This document shows positions 1-13,495 of a stretch of 64,000 bases of DNA, one piece after another (positions within the stretch are counted from its first letter, which is position 1; each line of letters opens with the position of its first letter). Origin of the DNA: Myripristis murdjan. Lineage: Eukaryota; Chordata; Actinopteri; Holocentriformes; Holocentridae. The stretch is from contig NC_043996.1 of the NCBI RefSeq assembly GCF_902150065.1, positions 13,343,485 through 13,407,484 of the forward strand. Reading direction: 5' to 3'. Made by a program: the position numbers and the translations under genes. The notes under the pieces are model-generated. The model had not been told where the DNA came from. It searched no databases and worked only from the letters and a program-made list of their open reading frames with translations.

Positions 1-517
1 GCATGCACAGATTCACCACGGCCGACAAGAGACACTCTGATATGATTGCAGCTTCAAATCACAAGCAGTTCAATCAGATTTCATGTGAATGTGTAGTCAG
101 TTTTAAAGGGCCTGCCCGGTATTTTCCAATTCAGGATGAATTAAAATTCCCAGGGTTAGTGTAATTAACTCCCATCATTTATAACTGTACATGTAAATGC
201 TACATAAATTTGTTGGAGAGCAGGGTTTGCAGAGATTTATTTATCTGTTTATTTTCCATAGGAAATTTTCCAAATGTATTTGACTGTACTGGGAGTGCCC
301 ATTTTCAAAAAGGACATTTGTAATTGTTTTTGAGAGGCTGCAAATGACTGCTCTGTTGCATTGTGCTGAAGGTCAGCAGGAAACTGCAGCAAAGTGTGAA
401 TTTTCTCATCACTAAAGCAAGCCATTACATTGTGCTATGTACAAGTATAAATAATGGGTATCCATTTAAGTATGGCCTGGGCTGAATGATACCAAATATA
501 GCTTTTAATGTTAGGAA

Positions 518-519
<2 letters not shown>

Positions 520-579
<60 letters not shown>
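520..579. repeat. (CA)n followed by (TA)n microsatellite
   Basis: About 28 bases of CA repeat run directly into about 30 bases of TA repeat interrupted by one C. This is a compound dinucleotide microsatellite. Confidence 0.97.
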
Positions 580-909
580 GGATGTTATGGGTTTTGAGAA
601 TAATATCTTACTATAATTAAATTTATTATTAAAATTTAGCAAATTCATTAATAAGCCTCAGAAATTGTGATGATGAGGAAGAGCAATGTGTGGAATCCTC
701 CTTTTTTAAAGACCAAACGAGACCTTGAAAGTCACTGAGAAGCATTTTTAAACCCAATATGAAAGTGACATTATAAATTTGAGATTTAAGGAACTAACTG
801 ATATTTGGACTCAGCAGTGTCCTTGTTAGGGACCAAGCAGAAAGGCAATGAGGCAACGAGGAGGCAGGATTTGTAAATGAGAAAAGTGGGTTATATTTAA
901 TCCAACACC

Positions 910-1080
910 AAAAAAAAAAAAAAAAAAAAAAAAAAAATAGGAAACTTATTACAACCCAAGGATTTCAGTGCTAGGTCTATAAAAGAGGTCAATAAAATAT
1001 AACAAAAGTCAATAAAACAGCAAGTAAACCAGATGTTAACTGAAGAAACTGACCTAAAATAGCAAAAAAAAAAAAAAAAA
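910..1080. repeat. Two long poly-A tracts
   Basis: A run of 28 A residues lies at 910-937 and a run of 17 at 1064-1080. They could be tails of old retroposed copies on the + strand, but no recognisable body precedes either. Confidence 0.9.
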
Positions 1081-2568
1081 TGTAGCATGAGGGAACATTT
1101 ATAGTGGCTTGACCAAACCAAATAACAAACAAGGGGTAAACAAGATTAACATTAACTATATCTAAAAACAAAACCCCAATTCCTCCTCCCCCACCCCACC
1201 CTGACATTTGCAGCACATTTTTAGCCCAATCAGCTGACTCCAGCATTTAACAATCGAACAAATGATTACTATAACATATAACTGCTCAGATAACCCTACA
1301 GTGGAAAAATGTATGCACACCATATAAAACAATGTATGTTTAAAGCAAATGAACAGATTCTAAATCAAACAAACTGTGATGTCACTTGTTTACGTGTGGT
1401 TGACTGCAAATGAAATAAGCCTGTGCAGGTAACAAATTAATGAAACTGTACTGAAACTAATGTGGTGACAATGTGTGAATTAGGGGGTAATGGCACCCTG
1501 TGTGGCCGTGGCCATCACTGCCCTGCAGGCCATTTTCCTTCAACAAATACCAGCCCATTTAGCAAGTGAGGTAAATTTGGTGAAAGGTTTCAGAAAATGT
1601 TTACACAAAACCACACATGTTGCTGTTGGTGGTCATTATTCTTTGTGAGGAAGCTTCTCCTCCCTGATTGTTTTGACTGGACTGTGAACCAGTCAGCCCA
1701 GGACGGTGTCGTGATCCCAGCCCGGTCTGAGTTGCTAATACGCTGCAGATGGGCTTTCATCACCTTCCATCATTCCCAGTGCAGTGCACTAGGATTTATA
1801 CATATCAATAAATTATTGATGGTCTATTGACAGCCCAGTGATGGCTTGAGTGGAAAACAGCAGCAAACAAACGTGGGCAATGCATGAAATGAAATGAAAT
1901 GAAACGGAGAAAATAAAAGACATGCTTACTTTATTTTCTTGTTATAGTTCATATTTCAACATCATGAACCAGCAAACAAATGTAAATACAAAACTGTTAT
2001 AACAAATGTTCATTTGTGCACAGGCCCTAAAAATCATGCATGCACCTTTATCACTTTATTTATGTATTTATTTATTTAATTTTATTTTATATAGTTAATA
2101 GGGTTTATAGGTGTCACTCCAGTTCTGATACTTTGATGTGGTTGATGTTCAAAACTGAGGATGTTTGAGCCAGGAGTCTGCTTATATTTCTGTGTAGTGC
2201 TCTCAATCTGAAAACCTCTGTCTCTGTTAGGAGGGAAAGGTGCACATCATATCTAATAGCAGGGTCCTTCTCATAAACATAATGGACTGTGTTATAATCT
2301 GGAGAGCATGTGAAAAGCTTTTGTTGTTCTCACCGTCTGCAGCCTTGAGCAGAGCAAGAGCTTGTCCTCAGACTGAGTTATTAATTCTTCTTGATCATGG
2401 CTGTCTCTTCACTCAAACTACAAGGTGAAAACAAGAGAATACTGAGCATCGAAAAGGCACAAGTGAGACTTTCCCAACATGGTGACACACAGTGTGCTGC
2501 ACAGGTTTTGGAGCAGTGACACAAGCTAAAAATTTGTCATATCACCTTTTGTGGAATAGCTATGAAGT

Positions 2569-2571
<3 letters not shown>

Positions 2572-2627
<56 letters not shown>
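2572..2627. repeat. (CA)n microsatellite
   Basis: An uninterrupted CA tract of about 56 bases. Its length and purity suggest that it is polymorphic. Confidence 0.97.
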
Positions 2628-2629
<2 letters not shown>

Positions 2630-2699
2630 ATACCATACGTAATAGAGCCAGCTGGAGCATAAGCAAAATTATATGTTTGGCATATATTTTATACAATTA

Positions 2700-2771
2700 T
2701 ATCTATATACATACATACATACACACTGTAAATACATAAACATATATACACGTGTGTGTGTGTGTGTGTGC
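2700..2771. repeat. ATAC-rich stretch and (TG)n tract
   Basis: Short CATA repeats grade into a TG tract of about 20 bases at 2752-2771. Confidence 0.85.
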
Positions 2772-3450
2772 GTTTTCTTTTTTCATATCCATATGGTGTC
2801 TGATGAATGAGTCTTTGCCAACCTTTTCAGGATACTGGAAGACTATATTCAATAAAGCAGACATTCATCAAATGTTGCCAAAATTCCTCAATGTGCAATG
2901 ACTTTGAAAAGGTTGCAACTCAGTCGTCACCGCTCTCAGTATCTCATTAATAGGCCCCCTCCCACGGTTTTGTATCTGAGGATTCAGCTGAGATTCAGTG
3001 ACATGAGCCTGTAAAATGAAATGGGATTTTGTGGCAGGGATGGGATACGTTCCATGTGATTATTGCTAGTTGTTGGGGGGCGGTGGTGCGCTTAGTCACC
3101 CAGATTTCCCCATCCAATCTGGGGGTTTGGACAGGTAACTTTTACATGTCAGCTCAGCTTCTCTGACCTTTTGGGCTGCCGTTGCCCATCTACAGAATGT
3201 ATTCTCGGTCTCACATTTCAACGTGAAGCAGACAAGACGGTCCCAATGGAGATCCTTTCTAGGACACAGGCTCCTTCCTAGATCAAAAGCCTCACATCAA
3301 CCGTTTGGCCCTAGCAGCATAGAAAAGCCTTCTCTTTTAACTTCCCCCTCAAAACATGTTGAACAGAAGACACAAAGAAACAACTGCTCTACCATTCACA
3401 ATGTATTAAAAAAATCCACCACAATGCAAAAAATGCTGCTTATATATATT

Positions 3451-3454
<4 letters not shown>

Positions 3455-3489
<35 letters not shown>
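3455..3489. repeat. (TG)n microsatellite
   Basis: About 35 bases of uninterrupted TG repeat preceded by a short TA run. Confidence 0.95.
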
Positions 3490-3492
<3 letters not shown>

Positions 3493-3944
3493 GAACTTGT
3501 TTAACCAAAAGATTGGAGTGCGTAGTGTTACACTTCTCTGTTACTAACCTTAAAATGAACCAGCATTGGGTAGTAAAAGCTCAGAATAAACCTTGGATTC
3601 TGTTTTTTCCTTTGCCCACTTCAACACCTGAGCACCCGTTTCAACTATGATTTTCAGCTGAAGGCCAGGCATGCTGGGAAACTTGCCAGAATTTTGATTG
3701 CGTACAGTTGTGTACAAGTGCATAGATTTAAGAATAATGAACTTTTTCCTTCATGAGTAAAAACAGCTAAACAGCATAAATCCTGTTTGCAGAACATCAT
3801 TTCCTTTACATCAACAAACTGTAATTGCAGGAGATGTATGCAGGCCTGAGGTCAAATGAATGGATCAGAATAATGATTTCTATCCTTTCAATAAGCAAAC
3901 CTTGTAGTCTCGATGTTATCCCAATAATGTTAACTACATTCCCT

Positions 3945-4400
3945 TGCAAGGGCGCGGGAAGGGTGGTGCTGAGGGTGCTGCAGCACCCCCTGCTGAGGAG
4001 GGGTGGAATAAATGTCAAATTAATGCAGAGGGGCAATCACGCCAAGACACATCACCGGTAGAGTTCTCATCGGGCCTGAAAATTAAGACCCGACCCGAAC
4101 CGGGCTCGACTGGGTCAGCCCGAGGCCCTACCCGACCCGACTAATTAGCCGAACTTTAGGCCCGACAGCCCGATAAAGACCGGAAAAAAAAAAATCGCCA
4201 AATTCGCCATTATTTAGCAGCGCCGGTCGGCCGCGGCACCGGGGAACCATCAGTCGGCGGCACCATCAGTTGGTATCAGGCGGGCCGGCCGCGGCACCGG
4301 CCAGCATCAGGCAGCTCACCTGTCAGATCCGGCAGACCTGACCGAGTGGGCGCGGTACTGGACGTGTTCCCTTGAGCAGGTGTGTCGGTTTGAATTTCTC
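3945..4400. repeat. GC-rich interspersed repeat fragment, possibly hAT-type
   Basis: A sharp GC-rich island sits inside AT-rich DNA. Around 4075-4185 it repeats the words CCCGACCCG and GGGCCTGAAAATTAAG, and 4200-4340 repeats GGCACCGG and GGCCGCGGCACC. The GGGCCTGAAAATT/CCCGACCCG block resembles ends I associate with non-autonomous hAT elements in fish, but I see only one candidate end and no clear target duplication. A CpG island without a gene is the alternative, although no exon follows it. Confidence 0.35.
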
Positions 4401-7194
4401 CAACTGGAGGTCAATAAAGATACATTTTATGTTATCTTTCTCACATGATTCAAGCTGGAATTTTAGCCAGTTATCTAATTTTATTGTTTGGGCTTATCTT
4501 GGAAACTTGTGACATAAATTTATTTTGTGAGAATTTAAGAGTGAAGATTTAATCTTCAGTTCACTGTGATTCAGTCAAAGAAGGGCTGTGATGGTCTTTA
4601 AAATATTCCCTGCAGATATTACGGATTGCAGGAAAAACACATCTTGTTGTTTATCAGCTGTCACAACGTCGTGCCTGGAAAAAATAAAAAATAAAAAAAC
4701 ACAATTAAATTGTGACTCCAACTCTAGTTTAACTGTTCGTCTATTGATTGCTATCACTTATGTCATTGTGCTAAATGGCTGTATTAAAGATCACTGCAAT
4801 TGATCCAGTCCTCTTCTAGATAGCAAACACCTGAATGACTCATTCATTACTCTGGTGCTGAACTGACCCACAGTCTGAACAACAGTCTCAAGTATTGATT
4901 GATTCACTTTGCTAAAAATCTATTGGGCACAAACTGACATTTTCAGGAAGAGTGGCCGCTGCAAGTCTTTTGAATTGAGTAGAATGAATATTCAGGGCTG
5001 AGTGGGGAGAAAAAACAGTGTTTTTCCTCCCTGTTAATTAGTTCTTATAACAAGAATGTGGGAAAGGAAGTGTGTCCTCTATCACACCCAGAGTTAATCC
5101 ACAGAATATTAGGAGGGAGGTACCTTGACAGGTCCCTCACCAGCTCACATGAATACCAAAGATGGACTTTTTGAAGTGGAAAAGAATGCCCCAACTATCT
5201 AATTTCCTGCTTTTTGTGATACTGGGTTTCTCTATTGAAAGCAAATGACAGATATATGCTGAAAAGGAAAAAAAAAATTGTGGCCATTGAAGCATGAGCC
5301 TTGACTTGTTCACTGACTTGCTCTGTGTCATTTATATGTAGAGTTGACCGAACTTGCACAAAACATATTTTCTTTGTTCTCAAGTTACTTTGGAAGCTAT
5401 CATGAGTTTGATTTCTCTGCAGTTTCCCCTTAAGTGGTTTGAAAGTTTGAAAAAAACTTTTCCATATTATGAGACGATGATATTGTACTGTATGTGCTGG
5501 TTGCAAGGCTTCACTGAAGCTACATCCTGATTATACTGAGTGAAATATTCAAACCTAAGAATCCATGCTTTTTATCTGTACCATTACGTAAATCAGGAAA
5601 TATCGAGATGTCTTGTGAATCACTGTATTCATAATTCCCTGTAATTAAGCAGGACATGTTCAGTATGTAACCTTGGACGCTGCACTAGAATTTAAAAGGA
5701 AGTTCTGTGGGTTTGAACAAAGCCAGTGGGACTGGCAGGGTTGAATAGGTAAATGACAAGCATGAATGAAGCTCAGTAAGCTCCTATAGAATTTCAAGAT
5801 CACAGATCTCAAATATCACGGTGTCACCTAAAGAGCTGTATTCATTAGACTCTGAGTTGTACTATTGGTAAACCACCCAGTGCGCTGTTCTTTTACCCTT
5901 GAATTAAAACAGAGACTGTCCTGAAGACAAATGAGCCTGACTGCTGGCACAGAATGAAAGGTATCGTTTAATCTTGGCCTCGGATACAATCTAAGTGGGT
6001 TAATTAGGGCAAAACACCACTCCTTCCACCTCAGGGAAGATGTTGTGTTGATACATCTCAACAAGGAAAGGATTTGGAGTACACGGTTATGGAGACGATT
6101 TTCATAGATACCTTCAAAGCCCCAACCATAATCTGAGTTATAACTGTGGAGGAGAAGTTCACCACCGTTTCTGCGCCTCAGGACCAATATTTTTAAATGT
6201 CGCCGTGAAAGTGCCATAAAGTCACTCAGTCAAACCAAAGTCACTGTACTTGTTTGCTTGGACGTGAAGTGTGAAAACAACAAAGATGTGGATCACTCCT
6301 GCTCCAAATTTCCAATCTACTTCAACTGATTGGACAGCTCACATTTGAACTGTGAAACAAATCTTTGGCTTTGTCACAGTTTGGGTGCCAAAGAGTATCT
6401 TCGAATACATTTTCTTAAAGGGTTACATATCATTTTTGGGTAAAGCCTCGATCCTCTTGGCGTTGTGTCATGAGACAATCAACAACAGTCTGCCTCTGTG
6501 TTTTCTGTGCGCTGTTGAAATGAAGCAAAGCTCCTTTGTGCCACATGCTGAACACACACGGTGTTTAGCAGCATCCACCGTAGCAAATGAGATAAAAGCT
6601 GTGAAATTAAATATCACATTGCAGTAGTTGCCTCACTACCTCATACCTGTGTGGCCACTGTAGCGAAGAGAGATCAGATCAAAGCTGAGAGCTGAGTCAA
6701 GCTGCCAGAGATAAAAGCACCTTAAGGTCAGTGGACTTTCCTGCAAATCAAAGCATAGCCATTGCCACATTTAAATCCAGTGTTTCTTTGACTTGGACTT
6801 CACTTGGACTTATTCTGCAATGGCAGAATATCCATGATGCCAGCGATGACTCAATACTTGAGTTGGACTTATTATTATCCAGTTATTTATTATTAAACAC
6901 ACCTCATATACATTATTTAAATTTTGTAGATCGGAGGATTACTTCTGATTAGCCCAGAGTCATCCTAAACACACACCAGCCGCTGAAGGCATCTTAACAC
7001 AACATGAGTATTAAAGTTTGGACCTGATTTCTTCTTGCATTTCAGAAACTTTGACAAAACACATTGCCAGACAGTACAGAGCTTAAGTTTTGGTGTGCTC
7101 CTTGTTCGTGCATTTGAGAAACTATTTGTTCTTGTGTGTCACATGAGAAGAGGATGTTTTTTTTTCATGAACAACAAAACTAAACTATAATCAT

Positions 7195-7285
7195 ATATTG
7201 GCCTCCCACCCAGTGCATGCTGGGATAAGCTCCAGCACTCTCATGACCCTGATTAGGATAAGTGAAAATAGAAAATCAATGGTTG
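7195..7285 (+). repeat. Fragment of a common teleost interspersed repeat
   Basis: The words CTGGGATAAGCTCCAGCA and GACCCTGATTAGGATAAGTG, followed by AAAATAGAAAATCAATGG, match a motif I recognise as very abundant in fish genomes, usually tailed by ATGG or ATGA repeats. A second copy in the opposite orientation lies about 1 kb away at 8268-8340. Its parent family is uncertain. Confidence 0.6.
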
Positions 7286-7362
7286 GAGCTGTGATTTGGA
7301 TACATCTTTGTTATTACTGATCAATCTTGAGAGTTGTGAGGGTTTTTTTTTTGTCATAATCA

Positions 7363-7450
7363 GAAACTTGGACTTGAACCCTTGTGACTTGAACTCGGAC
7401 ACCAATGACTTGGACTTTGACTTGAGCACAGGTGACTTCAGACTTTGGCT
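7363..7450 (+). repeat. Degenerate GACTTGGACTT minisatellite
   Basis: The decamer ACTTGGACTT and near variants such as GACTTGAACT, GACTTTGACTTGAG and GACTTCAGACTTTGG recur about every ten bases. Isolated ACTTGGACTT copies also occur at 6790-6815 and 6862-6870. It is a short degenerate tandem repeat. Confidence 0.65.
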
Positions 7451-8267
7451 GCTTACTAAATATTAATAAATCTAACTACTCAGTTTAAAGGCAGAATGAG
7501 TATGATTTTTTGGTTGCAGTTTGTAAACATAACATTCAAAGCTGACCCCTCCTCCCTGGCTAAGGATGGCAAAGGAATGACGTTATGTCAAAACATAATG
7601 TTGCCATCCTTGGAAAAAAAATTGGCTTTCCAGCACCAACCTGTCCAACAGAAAACAGGCCAACAGTGTGTCGCTCTTCATCCTCATCCTCTCCCTCAGT
7701 GCTCACCAGCAAGTCAAACCCAGCCCCAGATTCACTTTCATTGTGGAACGAGCTTTGTCCACTTGGCGTTAAACCTCGCTATATTTCTTTTTTCCTCAGT
7801 TCACACCTGTGATTTTTATAGCTTTCTATTGGATGTCTGGCTATTGATATAGCACTGCAAGCTGTGATTGGCTGTCAGCTACACACCTGCTGCCCAAAGG
7901 CAGACGCCCAGAAGAGTCCTGAGCTCAGAAAAACAAGAAAATCCAGTCAGTGGTCAGGGTCTCTGCAGACACACACATCAACATGCACCAATACACACTT
8001 CTAGTGGCTCATCAGTGATGATTGAGAGGGATTGTTTTTGTGTGAATGTATACATTGTCTTTTTGAAAAATCCTAGTCATTCTGCCTTCAATCATTGGAT
8101 TAAAATTAGTGATGTAAAATAGCTGCTAAAAGCACTGTATTTTATTATTGTGGATTGTACTGCATTGTTAAATTGATTGGACAAATAAATTCAAGGCAAA
8201 AGAAACTGACTATTGGCTGCCAATAACACGCTCCATACAGCAGATATTCCTCACATTTCACTCTTTT

Positions 8268-8340
8268 GTTTATTCATTCATTTTCTGTACCTGCATACTC
8301 CTGATCAGAGTCATGAGAGGGTTGCAGCTCTGATGTGAGA
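8268..8340 (-). repeat. Opposite-strand copy of the 7195 repeat motif
   Basis: TTCATTCATTTTCTGTAC followed by CTCCTGATCAGAGTCATGAG is an approximate reverse complement of the motif at 7195-7285, with the ATGA-type tail at its left end. Confidence 0.55.
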
Positions 8341-9790
8341 TGCTGCATTTTATAAAAGCAAACACAAAAACATTGTTTAGCCAGTGAAAGCTGACTGAGC
8401 GCACTCGCCCTTCTTCACATTCACACATTTCCACACATTCACGCCCGAGAGCGGCCCTGTGCAGCCGCAGTCTGCTCTTGAAACTGTCAAAATTGGAAAA
8501 GAGGCTTACATGGCTTACTTCTGGCTCTCTTGCGTGGAGAGGGAACATACAGCTCAAAAGCCTTCATTTTGAACTAAGGACCTAAAAACAAAGACCAGTT
8601 TTGACGGTGCAGGGTGCACTTCCGCAGGTCTGGACGGTTCAATAAGCAATGCCCTCCACCTTCACCAAACTTTAACTGCTGGTGCAGCTTTCTTTCAAAT
8701 TGGAAATTTAGAATTCTGTGTCCTAATGGCATGTTTGTGCTCTGCAACCCGCCTTCCTTTCCTCTGCCAAAAAACTGTCAGGGTGAAGCTGCTGAAGAAG
8801 TATCAAATGTGGCACAGCATGCTGTAGGCCCACTTTAAGGGGTATAAAGCTGTAATAAATTGTGAAGTCAGGTCAAGTCAATTTTTATTGCACCTCCAGA
8901 GGAAATTAGATTGCAGCCAGGGTTAAAAAAGGAACAAAAACAATAAACTATCAGGCACATAAGACATAAGACAACATATAATGCTGAACAGACTGTAGAT
9001 ATTACACTTGTAAGGTTAAAATATAGGACAGAATTTTCTTTTTATGTCGCCTGCAACAACAGGACAGAGACCAATTAAGGAGAGACTGTCTAGTTTAGTT
9101 CTATTTTCATTTGGAAACAGTGACAGCAGACCTCACATCATCTGCATGAACCAGCAAAAACAAAACATATCATTTTATTATCAAACACAGATTCCAGTAT
9201 AGACAGAGTTGCCTAATCGGTGTCCTTTCGTATTACTGAAACTTGCTCATAAATTAAATGTAATCACAGCTAATTGCATTACTGTCAGGTCAGTGACCAT
9301 TTAATTTCTCTAATGCAAATCAGCTACATAATAGATGAATATTTGATAAGCTGCTGACATACACACAGTAGCCTCATATTTTATTTAAAGTTTCTGAGAC
9401 ATTAAGAAAAATGACACATTTCTTTCAGAGCTGGCAGTTCACCGGAAAAAAAATAAGAATGAGAGCAGGGGTCACCATGCTGAGTGGTTGAAAGCACAAA
9501 TGTAGCACCTCTTCTCCAATCTTGCTTTTGATTTAGTCAGCCTGTTGCTGCGTTTTCGTGTAGGCGCTGAAGAAGTCAAGCCATTGAACACGCACAGTGT
9601 AAGTGCAGCTGTGGGAGAAAAAGTGCGATAAGAAGCATTCTGCAAACAAAACAACATTTTACATTTCAGCTCGCTTAGTTTCCACATCTGCCATGTCCGC
9701 ATTCATGGTGATCAAGCCAGGATCAGTCTGTGCTTTGAAGACTGCTGATTCTATTAATGTTCTGAATCATGGCATGTCACTACTGGGGTG

Positions 9791-9816
9791 TATTATTATT
9801 ATTATTATTATTATTA
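9791..9816. repeat. (ATT)n microsatellite
   Basis: About eight ATT units immediately before a SINE-like element. Confidence 0.95.
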
Positions 9817-9826
9817 CTTTGTTAAG

Positions 9827-10000
9827 TTTTTTTGGGGGGGTATTTCAGCTTTATTAAACAGTCCGAGTGGAGAGAGACAGGAAAGACAGGGCAGAGAGAG
9901 GGAATAACATACAACAAAGAGTCTGGGTTGGATTCGAACCCCGGCTGCTGCAGTGGTACACTTGTGGTACACTCATCGGGGCACATCGGGGTGCCCTGCT
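9827..10000 (-). mobile_element. tRNA-derived SINE-like element
   Basis: The block starts with a T-rich, G-rich stretch and TTTCAGCTTTATT, continues through GAGAGAGACAGG and ACAGGGCAGAGAGAGGG, and reaches GGATTCGAACCCCGGCTGC at 9931-9950. GGATTCGAACC is the reverse complement of a tRNA-type RNA polymerase III B box (GGTTCGAATCC), so the tRNA-like head is on the minus strand. The layout matches a SINE-like repeat common in percomorph fish. It is not a functional tRNA gene because no cloverleaf can be drawn around the B box. Confidence 0.7.
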
Positions 10001-11134
10001 ACTGGAGCATAATAAGTGGTTTCTTTATTCATTACAAAACACTTCAATGAGACCCCAAAAAATAACACAAACTATAGCACAAGCTAATGGAGCACGGTGA
10101 AGTGGTTGACGCTGAAACTGCAGCGGATGCATTTTGAAGAATTCTTTGACTTAACGAGGAAAGTCGTTCTTATAAGGTTTGTGAGAGGATTTCCTGGTAT
10201 AATCTATGACAAAATGGACAAACAGCCTCAGTATTTAGGCACTGCTGTGTGCTGCTTCCCCTGTTAGGATTTCCCCTGTCATGTGTCCCTACAGGCTGCT
10301 GTTTCTCAAACTGTCCTTAAGCAGCACTAAATACGCATACACTTGGACACAATGCTGAAGGGTTGTCACTTCTGCAATTTTCTGCATAGTGCAGCTATAA
10401 AGGATAAAAGTCTAACTAGTTGACAAAATAAAACTTTTATGATACTCACAGATGATACAGATTTTTTTCCCCTCCAGAACTGTCAGCACTCATCACTTGT
10501 TCTGTGGTGAAAGGCTTACTGAAAAACTAACATGATCAAGAATTATGACCCTTGTCTGCTGAACACTGAGTTGTGGCACCTCTTACGTAACAGGCTACAC
10601 TTTATAATGGTGATAAACTACTTTTTGCACTTAAGTCACCCCACAAAATAAACTTACATTACGTGGTCTATCTAGCACATTCAAATTTGCTCGAGCTTTA
10701 AGACTTTGAAACTTCAGACACTTTTTTTTCCCAGCCAGTCTGGGAAATGCACAAAAGAAGAACAATTTGCTCTCCGTGTTAGGACACAACATCATATCTC
10801 TTTAAGAACAAAAGGCAGAAACAGCAGGAGCTGTCACCCAGTAGGAGTCTCCAATTTGACCGATGGATAGTTTTATCTGTGACCTGGTTTCTTTGCATAT
10901 TAATCATGCTTCCATCCTCGTACGCTCGCAGGCAGAGGGATTTCACAGATAACAGTCTGTTTATAGTACACTGATAATCGGCGCAATGCGTTTCACAGAC
11001 CATCAGCCAAACAATTCACTCTAATTAGGCTTCCCTCATACATACTGAGAGCAAGGAAACGCAACTTCGAGAAATTATGCCACAGAAGTGATGAGAAAAA
11101 GAGAGCAATTGGAGAAAAAGGGAAAAAGGGAGCA

Positions 11135-11167
<33 letters not shown>

Positions 11168-11983
11168 TGCCCATGATGAGTCATGAAACCTCCAAAATAG
11201 AAAACCCTGAAAACGATTTTCAGAAAAATAGAGAGGAGAAAGAGAGAAAGAGAAAGAGAGAGAGAGAGAGAGAGAGCAAGCAGGTGGCACTATCAGCACT
11301 TCATGGTTTTCCATAAATAGTGAAAATTTGAGGATAAAACGTCTGTAATCACAGCCACTATAGCGTGCAGCCGGTTGGATGTGACTCAGTTTCTCCTACA
11401 TGTTGAGGAAAACAGGCCAACAACCTCAGAATCACAATCTGAATAGCAATGTTGCTCAGTTCAGTCCTGTATTGATTTACAGCTGACACAACACTGCCAA
11501 GGGTTTTTCTTTTTTTTTTTTTTTTTGGCATACTTCAATAAATATTCATGCTTCTGTGTGTGCACAGAGTCTGTACTGGTGTATTTGTGAGGACCTCACA
11601 TCACTTCATCCTTAACGCTCACCATTACAGGCCCAACTGAAACTTTTGACACACCCTGACCCCAAACCTACTTCTAACTTTAATTTTTAACCTTTTATCC
11701 AAAACAAAACGGTACACTGTGCAAAACTGAGGGTTGATTGTGGACCTTTTGGTCTCAAGTTACAAAACATGGAATAAACACTTATATAATTTATCAGTGA
11801 GTCAAGCTGATGATTAGAGCAAAGTCGACTCAAATGTTGTACTTATTGCATGTTTGTTTTTTGTCTGTTGAGTCTCGAAGATCCTCACTTCAGTTTTTCA
11901 TATGTTAGTGTCAGTGCCAGCAACCTGTCCTCACTTTGTGCTGCAAAAAAGTCATCTAGTGTCATATTTGGTCATTAAATCTC
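10001..11983. other. Gene-free interval
   Basis: No protein-coding or RNA gene is supported. It contains the (GA)n tracts listed separately and a 16-base T run near 11511-11526. The rest looks like unique AT-rich sequence. Confidence 0.55.
11134..11277. repeat. Two (GA)n purine tracts
   Basis: GA-rich runs at 11134-11167 and 11231-11277 are separated by about 60 bases. They are homopurine mirror-type repeats that could form triplex DNA when supercoiled. Confidence 0.9.
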
Positions 11984-12696
11984 ATTTGGTAAGACTTTAT
12001 AACAGCCATCATTAATAAATGGTAAACTGATGGTTAATTAAACTTTAGTTAATAGTTTTGTTACAGTTAACAAACAATGAAATGATAATTAATAATGTTT
12101 ACTTATTACACAGTAGACTATTTATTAACCGTGTGTTGTTGCATACATTATAATTTTTTATGTAGTGTATTAAGGATTTGTTAATGATTACCTGATTTGT
12201 AAACCTTTAAGAAATTATTACAAACATTACATAGATACATGGGCCAGATGTTTTATAACACTTTGCTAACAGCTAATAATTGATTTGTAAACCTTCTATA
12301 AACATTGTTTTGATGGCTATACAGTGGCAGATAGGTGATAATACCTTGTTTAGTGGTTAAATAGATAAATACTTTGTAAACCATCTATAAGCACTATGTG
12401 GCTTGCTGTTGTAAAGTTGCAACTACTGCTTATAATAATTAGTTAATTATACACAGCCAGAAATAGCGATTGTGGGGACTGTTAGAAGTTGAAAGCTTTA
12501 ACAGCTTAATGAAGACTAACCAACCTTTTATAAGCCATCCAAATAATGGTTATAGATGCACAACACAGTATTTATTAACAATTTACCAAGTATTATTAAC
12601 ACCTTTGGCAAATTTATAACAGCCATCGAAATAAGGTTGATGTGCCCAGTCTGCAGCAATAATATTATAAAACACTCTAGCAAGTGAAGCACAACT
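11984..12696. repeat. AT-rich dispersed repeat with recurrent TTTGTAAACC words
   Basis: The word TTTGTAAACC followed by TATAA-like sequence recurs near 12198, 12281 and 12371. TTTATAACAGCCATC occurs near 11997 and again at 12614-12630. This pattern of repeated short words in AT-rich DNA is typical of a non-autonomous DNA-transposon remnant in fish. The right edge is the TTAA where the piggyBac-like element was inserted. Confidence 0.45.
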
Positions 12697-12977
12697 TTAA
12701 CCCTCCTGTCGTGTTCGCGGTCAAATCTGACCGGCGTACAAGTTTTCTCTCCAAAAAATGCAGTTAATTTCATCTGTTTGTCATGAGGTTCCATGACTTT
12801 GTTCACACATGGCATCTGAACACATAAAATAAATTTGGTGAATTTTTATTAATTTTTGAATGTTTTATTTAACTTGTATACACCCATCGTGTTCCCGGTC
12901 ACAAATGACCGGTCATTAGAAATGAATGGGTAAGACTACAATTAGTGTATAAAATAGAGTTAAACACATTCCCACAC

Positions 12978-13031
12978 TCCTTTCCCACACCCCAACATGC
13001 AGGTGTCTTTGAGCAGACACAGATGTGTGTG

Positions 13032-13086
<55 letters not shown>

Positions 13087-13178
13087 TATACCCCTTTCTG
13101 GCTTCCATGGCAACCCCCACAGGAAAGTATCTCTCTGACTTCTTTCCCACACCCCAACATGTAGGTGTCTTTGAGCAG

Positions 13179-13221
<43 letters not shown>

Positions 13222-13312
13222 ATAACCCTTTCTGGCTTCCATGGCAACCCCCACGGGAAAGTATCTCTCAGACTTCTTTCCCACACCCCAACATGTAGGT
13301 GTCTTTGAGCAG

Positions 13313-13368
<56 letters not shown>

Positions 13369-13460
13369 TATACCCCTTTCTGGCTTCCATGGCAACCCCC
13401 ACAGGAAAGTATCTCTCAGACTTCTTTCCCACACCCCAACATGTAGGTGTCTTTGAGCAG

Positions 13461-13495
<35 letters not shown>

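Larger units (their letters stand above)
1..3940. other. Gene-poor flank with simple repeats
   Basis: I see no exon-like open frame with splice consensus and no recognisable protein here. The block is AT-rich single-copy-looking DNA broken by dinucleotide and poly-A tracts listed separately. In human the interval upstream of RGS18 is also a gene desert, so the absence of genes is expected. Distal regulatory elements for rgs18 could lie here but cannot be seen without comparison. Confidence 0.6.
4401..9820. other. Gene-free interval
   Basis: No spliced gene model can be supported. The longer open frames lack codon-like composition, splice sites or any recognisable motif. The stretch contains three small repeat fragments and a low-copy minisatellite described separately; the rest looks single-copy. 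Confidence 0.55.

Noticed and set aside
5828-6217. Minus-strand open frame of 129 codons
   Set aside because: No recognisable motif, no splice consensus around it and no neighbour that would fit; consistent with chance.
9931-9950. tRNA-like B box
   Set aside because: The reverse-complement GGTTCGAATCC belongs to a SINE-like element; no cloverleaf or anticodon stem can be formed.
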